From assembly GCF_000721105.1 (NCBI RefSeq), contig NZ_JOEV01000035.1, positions 1-64,000 on the forward strand: 64,000 bases of DNA, in the 5' to 3' direction. Made by a program: the position numbers and the translations under genes. Positions 18,410 through 26,377 of the stretch are shown here, in pieces. The notes below the pieces were generated by a model. It was given only the letters and a program-made list of their open reading frames with translations, was not told the DNA's origin and searched no databases. Each line of letters begins with the position of its first letter. The stretch's first letter is position 1. This stretch comes from Streptomyces cellulosae. GTDB taxonomy: Bacteria > Actinomycetota > Actinomycetes > Streptomycetales > Streptomycetaceae.

Positions 18410-19431
18410 TGAGCGCGACCACCCAGAGCCCCACGGCCTCCGACAGCCGTACCCCGTCCAAGGCCGCGCGGCTGCTCGGCGACCGGCGCCTGCCGGTGGC
18501 GGTGACGGCCCTGCTCTTCCTGCTGATGTACCTCGGGGGCCTGACGCGCTACCAGTTCTACGGGTTCGCCGAACCGCAGGTGTTCCTGAACCTGTTCATC
18601 GACAACGGCTATCTGCTGGTCGCCGCCGTCGGTGTCACCTTCGTGATCCTGTCCGGCGGCATCGACCTGTCCGTCGGCTCGATGATCGGCTTCACGACGA
18701 TGTTCACGGCCTGGCTGGTGGAGCGCCAGGGACTGCCGCTCCTGGTCGTGGTCCCCATGGCGCTGGCGGTGGGAGCCCTCGGCGGTTTCCTGATGGGCTA
18801 TGTGATCCACAACTTCGAGATCCAGCCCTTCATCGTGACCCTCGCCGGTCTCTTCCTCTTCCGCGGTCTGTGCCTGGTCATCAGCAAGGAGTCGATCTCC
18901 ATCGGCGACTCCTCGGTGAGCAGCATGGCCACGGCGCAGGTGTCGTTGGGGATGGGGTTCCTGTCGATCGGCGCGATCGTCTCGCTGGTCGTCCTCGCCG
19001 TCGCGTTCTACGTCCTGCACTACACCCGCTTCGGGCGCCGGGTGTACGCCATCGGCGGCAACGAGCAGTCGGCCATGCTGATGGGTCTCCCGCAGGGCGG
19101 CACGAAGATCGCCGTGTACACCGTGAGCGGGTTCTGCTCGGCGCTGGCCGGACTGCTCTTCACCCTGTACATCCAGTCCGGTGACCCGCTGCACGCCACC
19201 GGTATGGAACTCGACGCGATCGCCGCGGTCGTCATCGGCGGCACGCTGCTCACGGGCGGCTCCGGATATGTGCTGGGGACCCTGTTCGGGGTGCTGGTGC
19301 TGGGCCTGATCAAGAGCATCATCCAGTTCGAGGGCACGCTCAGCTCCTGGTGGACGAAGATCGCCACCGGTGTGCTGCTGTGCGCGTTCATCTTGGTCCA
19401 GCGCTTCATGACGACCCGCCAGAAGACCTGA
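18409..19431 (+). CDS. Sugar ABC transporter permease (YjfF-like)
   Basis: 340 residues; the ATG shares its A with the preceding TGA stop. Signature LSGGIDLSVGSMIG near residue 82, AIGGNEQSAMLMGLP and VVIGGTLLTGGSGYVLGT are typical of YjfF and related permeases. It completes the LacI-SBP-ATPase-permease-permease locus. No strong hairpin follows; 19432-19630 is non-coding by inspection. Confidence 0.92.
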   Translation: MSATTQSPTASDSRTPSKAARLLGDRRLPVAVTALLFLLMYLGGLTRYQFYGFAEPQVFLNLFIDNGYLLVAAVGVTFVILSGGIDLSVGSMIGFTTMFTAWLVERQGLPLLVVVPMALAVGALGGFLMGYVIHNFEIQPFIVTLAGLFLFRGLCLVISKESISIGDSSVSSMATAQVSLGMGFLSIGAIVSLVVLAVAFYVLHYTRFGRRVYAIGGNEQSAMLMGLPQGGTKIAVYTVSGFCSALAGLLFTLYIQSGDPLHATGMELDAIAAVVIGGTLLTGGSGYVLGTLFGVLVLGLIKSIIQFEGTLSSWWTKIATGVLLCAFILVQRFMTTRQKT

Positions 19432-19630
19432 GCGGGAACCGGCGTTCCCGGCCTGCGGCCCCTGTCACCGCCGACGCTCCGCGTGGGCGGCCCGGTGGCC
19501 GCGGGCCGGGCGTCGTCGTTTTCCACGGCGACCGTCCCGTCGAGGTGACCGTGATGGTGAAGGCGGGTCATCTCTGCGCATCCCGGTACGAGTTCCCGGG
19601 GGAAGCCACAGCGGAAGGAGGGGGAGGAGC

Positions 19631-19822
19631 GTGCTCGTCCTCTGGGTGATCCTGGTACTCGTCCTCGGCGGCTGCGCCTGTGTCTGGTGGGCGGCGCGCG
19701 GCGGCCCGCGCTGGGCACGCGCCGTGGCCGTCGTGACCCTGGCGGCGGCCGAACTGGTGAGCGCCGCGTCCCGTACGGGTCGGAAGTCGGGCTCGGGCTC
19801 CGACGCGGACTCGGACGACTGA
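19631..19822 (+). CDS. Small membrane protein of unknown function
   Basis: 63 residues from a GTG with GGAGGAGC directly upstream. It has an N-terminal hydrophobic segment (LVLWVILVLVLGGCACVWW), basic residues, a second hydrophobic stretch (AVAVVTLAAAELVSA) and an acidic Ser/Asp tail. The ribosome site and composition support a real gene, but no family is recognised. It ends 67 bp from the convergent marR stop. Confidence 0.5.
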   Translation: MLVLWVILVLVLGGCACVWWAARGGPRWARAVAVVTLAAAELVSAASRTGRKSGSGSDADSDD

Positions 19823-19888
19823 GAGCCGGCCGCCCCGCACCCGATCGTCCGGCCACCGGCGCGAGCGGCGCCGCGTTCCTCCCTCGGT

Positions 19889-20353
19889 CTACGCCGCCAG
19901 CATCCGCCGCAGCAATCCCCGCAGCGCCAGCCGCTCCTCTTCCTCCAGCCCCGCCAGCGGCTCCCGAGCGAACCGCAGCGACTCGCGCAGCCCCTTGGCG
20001 ATCCGCCGGCCCTCGTCCGTCGCCGCCGCCAGCTTCACGCGCCGGTCGGCCGGGTCGGGGCGCCGCTCGGCCAGGCCGCGGGACTCCAGCCGGTCGACGA
20101 TGCCGGTCACGTTGGACGGCTCGCACTTCAGCTTCTGCGCCAGCTTGCGCATGGGAAGCGGCTCCCGCGCGAGCAGGCTCAGCAGCCGGGCCTGCGCGCC
20201 GGTGAGGGCGTGGCCGGCGGCGGCTTCCTCGTAGTCCTCGTGGAAGCGGGCCACGACGTCGCCGATCAGCTCGACGACCTCCGTGGTCAGAGCGTCCGGC
20301 GGCGAGGTCGCAGGGATCGGCGAGGTCGCAGGGGTCGGATGTGAGGCGGCCAT
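19889..20353 (-). CDS. MarR-family transcriptional regulator
   Basis: 154 residues from the ATG at 20353. The winged-helix core is clear: ALTGAQARLLSLLAREPLPMRKLAQKLKCEPSNVTGIVDRLESRG and the wing DPADRRVKLAAATDEG. It is divergent from an NADP-dependent oxidoreductase gene, and the 97-bp gap contains a perfect TTGTTTCA/TGAAACAA inverted repeat. The simplest reading is a repressor of the oxidoreductase and of itself, released by a small phenolic or electrophilic compound. Confidence 0.9.
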   Translation of the reverse strand: MAASHPTPATSPIPATSPPDALTTEVVELIGDVVARFHEDYEEAAAGHALTGAQARLLSLLAREPLPMRKLAQKLKCEPSNVTGIVDRLESRGLAERRPDPADRRVKLAAATDEGRRIAKGLRESLRFAREPLAGLEEEERLALRGLLRRMLAA

Positions 20354-20403
20354 GATCTCAGGGTACCCGCTTACTTGACAGCCTGAAATATCCAGCGGCA
20401 TGG

Positions 20404-20424
20404 TTGTTTCAGGTAATGAAACAA
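20404..20424. promoter_or_regulatory. MarR operator candidate
   Basis: A perfect 8-bp inverted repeat TTGTTTCA-N5-TGAAACAA, AT-rich against the surrounding GC, lies in the divergent marR/oxidoreductase intergenic region, 27 bp before the oxidoreductase start. Confidence 0.8.
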
Positions 20425-20450
20425 TTTTCCGTGTGTGAAAGGCAGCCCTC

Positions 20451-21470
20451 ATGACCGACTCCGCCCTCCCCACCACCAGCCGCGAATGGCGTCTGCTCAG
20501 CCGCCCCGTCGGCTGGCCGAAGTCCGAGGACTTCGAGCTGGCCGAGGCGGAGATCAGGCAGCCGGGCCCCGGCCAGGTCCTGGTGCGCAACGAGTACCTC
20601 TCCGTCGACCCGTACATGCGCGGACGGATGAGCGCCGCCAAGTCGTACACGGCCCCCTTCGAGCTGGGCAAGGCCATGCAGGGCGGCGCGGTCGGCGAGG
20701 TCGTCGCCTCCGAGGCCGAGAACATCGCCGTCGGCGACCATGTGCTGCACTTCGGCGGCTGGCGCGAGTACGCGACCTTCGACGCCAAGCAGGCCGTCAA
20801 GGTCGACCCGGAGGCCGCGCCCCTGTCCACGTACCTCGGCGTCCTCGGCATGACCGGCCTCACCGCCTACGCCGGCCTCCTGCGCACCGCCTCCTTCAAG
20901 GAGGGCGATGCGGTGTTCGTCTCCGGCGCGGCCGGTGCCGTCGGCAGCCAGGTCGGCCAGATCGCCAAGCTCAAGGGTGCCTCCCGGGTCATCGGCTCGG
21001 CCGGCTCCGACGACAAGGTCAAGCTCCTCGTCGAGGAGTACGGCTTCGACGCGGCCTTCAACTACAAGAGCGGCCCGGTGAGCGAGCAGCTGCGCGAGGC
21101 CGCGCCGGACGGGATCGACGTCTACTTCGACAACGTCGGCGGGGACCACCTGGAGGCCGCCGTCGGGTCCCTCAACCAGGGCGGGCGGATCGCGGTCTGC
21201 GGCATGATCTCCGTCTACAACAACACCGAGCCCGCGCCGGGCCCGAAGAACCTGGCCCGTCTCATCCAGACCCGCGGCCGCATCGAGGGCTTCCTGGTCG
21301 GCGACCACTACGACCTCCAGCCCCAGTTCGTCCAGGAGATCGGCCCCTTGGTCGCCTCGGGCGAGCTGAAGTACCGCGAGACGGTCGTCGAGGGCATCGA
21401 GAACAACCTGGAGGCCTTCCTCGGCGTCCTGCGCGGCGACAACACGGGGAAGATGATCGTCAAGCTCTGA
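20451..21470 (+). CDS. NADP-dependent oxidoreductase (zinc-independent MDR, leukotriene-B4 dehydrogenase/CurA type)
   Basis: 339 residues from ATG 20451. Zinc ligands are absent; the family signature VDPYMRGRM near residue 50 and the nucleotide motif VFVSGAAGAVGSQVGQ near 155 are present. C-terminal GRIEGFLVGDHY is typical of prostaglandin reductase/CurA-type enzymes, which reduce alpha,beta-unsaturated carbonyls with NADPH. Pairing with a MarR regulator suggests detoxification of reactive enones or quinones. The stop codon lies within a short tandem repeat. Confidence 0.9.
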   Translation: MTDSALPTTSREWRLLSRPVGWPKSEDFELAEAEIRQPGPGQVLVRNEYLSVDPYMRGRMSAAKSYTAPFELGKAMQGGAVGEVVASEAENIAVGDHVLHFGGWREYATFDAKQAVKVDPEAAPLSTYLGVLGMTGLTAYAGLLRTASFKEGDAVFVSGAAGAVGSQVGQIAKLKGASRVIGSAGSDDKVKLLVEEYGFDAAFNYKSGPVSEQLREAAPDGIDVYFDNVGGDHLEAAVGSLNQGGRIAVCGMISVYNNTEPAPGPKNLARLIQTRGRIEGFLVGDHYDLQPQFVQEIGPLVASGELKYRETVVEGIENNLEAFLGVLRGDNTGKMIVKL

Positions 21471-21526
21471 AGTCCGGGACCCGGAGCTGAAGTCCGCGGC
21501 CCGGGCTGAAAGTCCGCGGCCCGGGG
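21467..21526 (+). repeat. Three ~20-bp tandem units at the oxidoreductase 3' end
   Basis: Units CTGAAGTCCG-(C/G)-G-CCCGG begin at 21467, 21487 and 21506; the first includes the gene's TGA stop and the later units repeat it. The array lies before the terminator. Confidence 0.8.
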
Positions 21527-21568
21527 CAACAAGGCCGTGACGCCGACGTGGTCCCCCTCGTTGCCCAC

Positions 21569-21609
21569 GGCGGAGGCCGCACCCCTGGACGTGGGGTGCG
21601 GCCTCCGCC
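21569..21609. terminator. Bidirectional terminator between convergent genes
   Basis: A perfect 17-bp stem (21569-21585 with 21593-21609) with a 7-nt loop is followed on the plus strand by ATTTTCT. It lies between the oxidoreductase and the convergent serine hydrolase. Confidence 0.9.
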
Positions 21610-21636
21610 ATTTTCTGCCTCGGCCCATGCCCTGCC

Positions 21637-22791
21637 TCAGCCCGAAGCGAGCGCGGCGCTGTGCACCGCCTTCACCAACCGCTCGTTCTCCGGTGCCGCC
21701 CCGCCGGGGAAGGCCATTCTGCGGCGGGTGTAGCCGTAGGCCAGACCGCTGCGGGGGTCGGCGAAGGCCTGGGAGCCGCCCGCGCCGCTGTGGCCGAAGG
21801 CGCCGGCGCCCAGGAACGGGTACCAGGTGTCCGCCGTCGCCTGGAAGCCGAGGCCGTACGACTTGTGGGCCCGGGCCACCAGGTCGTACCCGACCGAGTG
21901 GATCTGGCCGACCTCGGCGATGGTGTCCGGCTTCAGCAGGGGCCCCTGACCGTCCACGTCGCTGATCGCCGCCGCGTACATCCCGGCGAGCCCGCGCGCG
22001 GCGGCGACCCCGCCCGCCGACGCCGGTCCCTTGGCGCGAACGGCGCGGGAGTTGGCGTAACTCTCCGGGCTCCCGGGTTCGGCCACATGGGTGTTGAAGG
22101 CGATGGACGCCAGCGTGTGCGGTCCCCTCGGCATCGCGTCGAGGACGACCTGCTGCGCCGCCGTCGGAGCCATCGGCTGCACGGAGCGGTAGCGGGGCTC
22201 CAGCGCCTCGGGCAGCCCGAGGAAGAAGTCCAGCCCGTGCGGGGCGCGGACCCGCTCCTCGTACACCTCCTGGAGCGTGCGGCCGGTGGCCCGCCGGACG
22301 ACCTCGCCGGTGAGCGCGCCCATCACGAGGGCGTGATAGCCGAAGGCCGTGCCCGGGCGCCAGAACGGCCGCTGGTCCGCGAGCCGCTCGGCCATCGCCC
22401 GGTCGTCGGCCAGTTCCTGTTGCGAGAACCCGGCGTCGAGGCCGATCACGCCCGCCCGGTGCGCGAGCAGATCGCGCAGGGTCAGCGCGCCCTTGCCCTC
22501 CGCCGCGAACTCCGGCCAGTAGTAGGTGACCTTGCGCTCCAGTTCCAGCGTGCCGTCCTGGACCAGGAGGGCGGTCACCAGATGGGCCGCTCCCTTGGTC
22601 GACGAGTACACCCCGTAGAGGGAGCCGCCGTCGGCACCGTCACCGGCCCACAGGTCGACGACTTTGCGGCCGTGCACGTATGCGCACACCTGGCCCTCGT
22701 AATCCGGGAGTTCCCCCGCGACGAACGCCGCGAACTCCTCACGTACCGGCTCGAAGCCGTCCGCGACGGTACCGTGGATCTCCTGCGTCAT
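21637..22791 (-). CDS. Serine hydrolase, class C beta-lactamase/EstB family
   Basis: 384 residues from ATG 22791. The catalytic SxxK is SSTK near residue 64, the YxN-like tyrosine is in FGYHALVMG near 150, and HSGAGG replaces the KTG box near 340, a pattern of esterase-type members rather than true beta-lactamases. No signal peptide is visible, so it is probably cytoplasmic and may hydrolyse small esters. Its start overlaps by 4 bp the end of an M14 carboxypeptidase remnant, which suggests former operon coupling. Confidence 0.87.
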   Translation of the reverse strand: MTQEIHGTVADGFEPVREEFAAFVAGELPDYEGQVCAYVHGRKVVDLWAGDGADGGSLYGVYSSTKGAAHLVTALLVQDGTLELERKVTYYWPEFAAEGKGALTLRDLLAHRAGVIGLDAGFSQQELADDRAMAERLADQRPFWRPGTAFGYHALVMGALTGEVVRRATGRTLQEVYEERVRAPHGLDFFLGLPEALEPRYRSVQPMAPTAAQQVVLDAMPRGPHTLASIAFNTHVAEPGSPESYANSRAVRAKGPASAGGVAAARGLAGMYAAAISDVDGQGPLLKPDTIAEVGQIHSVGYDLVARAHKSYGLGFQATADTWYPFLGAGAFGHSGAGGSQAFADPRSGLAYGYTRRRMAFPGGAAPENERLVKAVHSAALASG

Positions 22792-23255
22792 CCGTTCTCC
22801 TCACCTGAACCGCTGCTCGCGTGTCCCACAGTGAACAACGCGCGTACGACCTGTGCGAACTCTCCCTCGGGATGGTCCCGGAAGAGGGGCTCGGTGCCGA
22901 ACAGGACGGCCGCGGGGCCGCTGACCACCGAGGCCTGTCCGGCCGCGTCCGCCGGACCGCCGGAGCCGTCCTCCAGTTCTCGCCGGTCTCCACGAACGAG
23001 CGGGTTCCCGGTCGCGTACGACCGCTCCACCCGGATGCCCGGTCCGCGGTCGGTGAACCACACGGGCGCGTACCCGGGCGCCGGTGACGGCCGGTCCGGC
23101 ACCCCGGCCGTCACCGGGCCCGCGTTCACCATGCGGATCACTCCCTTGGCGCCCTCGTTGCCCTCGTTCGTCCCGGCGGGGGACACGCGGGCGGCGAGGG
23201 CGGTGGCGAGCGGAACGGATCTCGGTCTCGCAGGAACGTTTCTCGTGGTGCGCAC
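22788..23255 (-). pseudogene. Internally deleted M14 zinc carboxypeptidase remnant
   Basis: A 155-residue frame begins at GTG 23255 with a perfect AGGAGG upstream. About 20 N-terminal residues resemble the start of an export signal. The remainder (GVIRMVNAGPVTAG, APVWFTDRGPG, GGPADAAGQASVVSG, LFGTEPLFRDHPEG) matches the C-terminal end of large secreted Streptomyces M14 metallopeptidases. The zinc-binding HxxE...H catalytic domain is absent. It looks like an intact ribosome site and N-terminus joined to the C-terminus by a large deletion. It may still be translated, and its ATGA stop overlaps the serine hydrolase start. Confidence 0.65.
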
Positions 23256-23418
23256 GCGTACCTCCTCAGGGGCTTCCGGAGATCGGTACGGCGAGGTGCA
23301 CCCGTTCGACTCAACCGCCCCAAGGAGAGTTGGTGACGCGGATGCCCCGGACGGCGCATCCCGGGCGGCCCGGACCGGCGCGCTGAGGGCACCGGCGCGT
23401 GCGACGCGAGGAGGGTCC

Positions 23419-23748
23419 ATGGCAACGATCCCTTGGCTCCCCCGCAGGGACGACATGCGGCGCATGGCACGCAACACCACTGACATCACCGGCCAACTCC
23501 TCGACACGGCAGGGGAGATCACCAGGATCGCCCTCAACACCTTCGACCCGCGGAACGGTCCGGGCGGCGAGGTGCTGCGCGCGCTGTGCGAGACGACCGC
23601 GGAGCCGGCCGCGGCGAGCGCGTCCCCGCAGGCGCAGGAGGCGTTCTGCCGGATCGTGGAAACGCTGATGCGGCTCGGCACGAGCGGCGCGCCGCCGGCG
23701 GTCCACCCGGTGAGCCGGCCCGGGCCCCACCGGCCGCCCTGTGGGTGA
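23419..23748 (+). CDS. Small conserved-looking hypothetical protein
   Basis: 109 residues from ATG 23419 with GAGGAGGG immediately upstream. The sequence is soluble, with an amphipathic N-terminal half (RRDDMRRMARNTTDITGQLLDTAGEITRIALNTFD) and a Pro-rich end. No known domain is recognised. It is divergent from the M14 remnant and is followed by a strong terminator, which supports an expressed unit. Confidence 0.6.
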   Translation: MATIPWLPRRDDMRRMARNTTDITGQLLDTAGEITRIALNTFDPRNGPGGEVLRALCETTAEPAAASASPQAQEAFCRIVETLMRLGTSGAPPAVHPVSRPGPHRPPCG

Positions 23749-23785
23749 GGTGGCGCAGCGGCACGGCTGGTTGTCGCTCGTCCGA

Positions 23786-23819
23786 AGGGGGTACCTCCGG
23801 ACATCCGGAGGTACCCCCT
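23786..23819. terminator. Strong terminator hairpin
   Basis: A perfect 16-bp inverted repeat (23786-23801 with 23804-23819) is followed by CCTTTGT, 37 bp after the hypothetical gene's stop. The rest of 23820-24156 holds the shared regulatory element at 23941 and the leader of the binding-protein gene, and no gene is seen. Confidence 0.85.
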
Positions 23820-23940
23820 CCTTTGTCGCGGCGCCCGGTCTTCATCGCCACGCCTGGTCCGGCGTGCGCCTCTCTGTAACCGATCCTGTTCACACCGTTG
23901 ACACCCCCCACGCAGGCCTCTACTCTCGCGCCGCCATGTA

Positions 23941-23965
23941 GAACGTGTGACGAAATATCGAACAT
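23941..23965 (+). promoter_or_regulatory. 25-nt conserved element upstream of the orphan sugar-binding protein
   Basis: Identical over 25 nt to the element at 11658-11682 before the sugar-acid dehydratase operon, in the same orientation relative to the downstream gene. Here it lies 191 bp upstream of the start codon, consistent with a long leader or a promoter-proximal operator. Confidence 0.65.
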
Positions 23966-24156
23966 GTGAAGGCGATTGCCCTGTGCACGCCCGGAACGGC
24001 GGGAGCCCGAGGCCGGTACGGAGGGACCGCCGACCCCTGACGTTCTGCCCGTCCAGGGCATTCGGGGATCCCACTCGCACGCCACCCGTCCGGGTACGGG
24101 CACGTCTGATGCGCCGACACGCTCTCAACGACGAGAAGACCAAGGACCCATTCACG

Positions 24157-25251
24157 ATGCTCAACCGAAGAGCTGCCCTCGCCGCCCTCGCCGGAACCGC
24201 CTCCCTCGCCCTCACCGTGTCCGCCTGCGGCGAGGAGAGCGAGGGCAGCACCCGCAGCCGCTCCCAGGGCGGTACCGTCGGCATCGCCATGCCGACCCGG
24301 TCCTCCGAGCGCTGGCTCACCGACGGCAAGGGCGTCGTCGACGGTCTGAAGAGCAAGGGGTACAAGACCAAGCTGGTCTACGGCGACGACGACCCGAAAG
24401 CCCAGTTGTCACAGATCGAGACCCTGGTCGGGCAGGGCGTCGACGCGCTGATCATCGCGGCCATCGACGCCAAGTCGCTGAACGGCGTGCTGAAGCGGGC
24501 CGCCGACGCGGGCATCCTGGTGATCTCCTACGACCGGCTCATCCTCGGCACCGCGAACGTCGACTACTACGTCTCCTTCGACAACGAGATGGTCGGCCGG
24601 CAGGAGGCCGGCTACATCATCGAGAAGCTCGGCCTGGAGAAGGGCAAGGGCCCGTTCAACATCGAGCTTTTCGCCGGTTCCCCCGACGACAACAACACCA
24701 AGTACTTCTTCGACGGCGCGATGGCGCTCCTGCAACCGTACCTGGACAGCAAGCAGTTGGTCGTCCGGTCCGGTCAGACCCGGATGGGCCAGCTCACCAC
24801 CCTGCGCTGGGACGGGCCCACCGCGCAGAAGCGCATGAGCGACCTGCTCAGCGGGTGGTACGTCGGCAAAAAGGTCGACGCGGTCCTGTCGCCGTACGAC
24901 GGCATCTCCCGGGGTGTCCTGTCCGCGCTGGAGTCGCGGGGCTACGGCTCCGCCGGCAAGCCCTTCCCGGTCGTCACCGGCCAGGACGCCGAGCTGCCCT
25001 CGGTGAAGTCGATCATCGCGGGCCGGCAGTCGCAGACCGTCTTCAAGGACGTCCGCGCGCTCGCCGACGCGGCCGCGTGGATGGTCGACGACATCCTCAA
25101 GGACCGCGTGACGCGGATCAACGACCGACACAACTACAACAACGGCGTCAAGGCCGTGCCCGCCTACCTGCTCCAGCCGCAGAGCATCGACAAGACCAAC
25201 TACGAGGTCCTGGTCAGGGAAGGCTACTACACCGCCAAGGAGCTGAAGTAG
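24157..25251 (+). CDS. Orphan ChvE/XylF-type sugar-binding lipoprotein
   Basis: 364 residues from ATG 24157 with AAGGA ten bases before; the frame is open further upstream, but that part is leader sequence. A lipobox (LTVSAC|G) follows an N-terminal signal. The protein is a close paralogue of the binding protein at 7076-8182 (shared [49 protein letters not shown]), but no ATPase or permease follows. It may deliver a second sugar to the GguA/GguB-like transporter or act as a sensor. Control by the shared 25-nt element suggests co-regulation with sugar-acid catabolism. Confidence 0.9.
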   Translation: MLNRRAALAALAGTASLALTVSACGEESEGSTRSRSQGGTVGIAMPTRSSERWLTDGKGVVDGLKSKGYKTKLVYGDDDPKAQLSQIETLVGQGVDALIIAAIDAKSLNGVLKRAADAGILVISYDRLILGTANVDYYVSFDNEMVGRQEAGYIIEKLGLEKGKGPFNIELFAGSPDDNNTKYFFDGAMALLQPYLDSKQLVVRSGQTRMGQLTTLRWDGPTAQKRMSDLLSGWYVGKKVDAVLSPYDGISRGVLSALESRGYGSAGKPFPVVTGQDAELPSVKSIIAGRQSQTVFKDVRALADAAAWMVDDILKDRVTRINDRHNYNNGVKAVPAYLLQPQSIDKTNYEVLVREGYYTAKELK

Positions 25252-25510
25252 CGACGGGAACCGGGGCCGAGTCCGTCCCCCGGGTCCGGTGGCGGGGCCG
25301 GGGTCGGCTCAGCGCACGGGCGTGAACGCCCGCACCCGTACGCCGGTGTCGCAGACGCACATGTCCTTCTTCGTCCCCGCCGCCCGTGCACGGGACGTGT
25401 TCGCGCCCGTGACGGTTGTCGGCCGGGGCCCACGGGCTCCTGATCCGGGCAGCGCGATCGAGCTGTGACCGGTGCGGTTCGGTCCTGCAGGGAGTCGATA
25501 GAGTCTTCCC

Positions 25511-26377
25511 ATGCGCGATCTCGGGGCGGGATTCAAGTACCTCCTGAAGGGCCAACGGTGGGTGGCCCGGCACGGGAAGCAGTACGGCTTCGGCCTGCTC
25601 CCGGGCCTGATCACCCTCGTCCTCTACGCGGCGGCACTGATCGCGCTGGCCCTGTGGGGCGAGGACTTCGTCGCCTGGGCCACCCCCTTCGCCGACGACT
25701 GGTCCAGCCCCTGGCCGGGCCTCTTCCGCGGCTTCCTCACCGCGGTCCTGTTCGCGCTCGCGCTGCTGCTGTCCGTGGTCACCTTCACCGCGGTCACACT
25801 CCTCATCGGCCAGCCCTTCTACGAGAACCTCTCCGAGAAGGTCGACCAGGACGTCTCCCCGGACGGCACCGCTCCCGAGTCGGGGCTGCCGCTCTGGCGC
25901 GAGCTGTGGATCTCGGCCCGCGACAGCCTCCGGATCGTCGTGCGGGCCGCCGTGTGGGGCACCCTCCTCTTCGCGCTCGGCTTCGTCCCGTTCATCGGGC
26001 AGACGGTCGTCCCGGTGATCGGCTTCTTCGTCACCGGGTTCTTCCTCACCGAGGAACTCACCGCGGTCGCCCTGCAGCGCCGCCGCGTCGAACTCCGCGA
26101 CCGCCTCGCCCTCCTGCGCGGCCGCAAGACCCTGATCTGGGGCTTCGGCACCCCGCTGGCCGTGGCCTTCCTGGTGCCGTTCGTCGCCGTCTTCCTGATG
26201 CCGGGCGCGGTCGCGGGAGCCACGCTGATGGCCCGCGACCTGCTGGGCGAGGAGACGGCCGACGGCGGGCCGGACGGCGGCGAGAACACCCCGCAGGCCG
26301 TTGCCCCGGTTGCTCCGGACGCTCCGGCTACTCGGATCCCGCCGCCACCGCCAGGATCGACCGCACCTGGGCGATGA
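25511..26377 (+). CDS. EI24-domain (CysZ-like) membrane protein
   Basis: 288 residues from ATG 25511. Four main hydrophobic regions and the motif TLLIGQPFYENLSEKV identify the EI24/CysZ family; CysZ in enterobacteria imports sulfate, but actinobacterial members are uncharacterised. The C-terminal 50 residues are Pro/Ala-rich. There is no Shine-Dalgarno at a normal distance; TAGAGT ends 6 nt before the ATG, so the mRNA may be leaderless. The last 50 bp overlap the convergent peptidase-like gene. Confidence 0.82.
   Translation: MRDLGAGFKYLLKGQRWVARHGKQYGFGLLPGLITLVLYAAALIALALWGEDFVAWATPFADDWSSPWPGLFRGFLTAVLFALALLLSVVTFTAVTLLIGQPFYENLSEKVDQDVSPDGTAPESGLPLWRELWISARDSLRIVVRAAVWGTLLFALGFVPFIGQTVVPVIGFFVTGFFLTEELTAVALQRRRVELRDRLALLRGRKTLIWGFGTPLAVAFLVPFVAVFLMPGAVAGATLMARDLLGEETADGGPDGGENTPQAVAPVAPDAPATRIPPPPPGSTAPGR

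Noticed and set aside
23947..24156. 70-residue N-terminal extension of the orphan binding protein
   Set aside because: It is Arg/Pro-rich leader sequence carrying part of the shared regulatory element; the lipoprotein signal begins at ATG 24157 after AAGGA.
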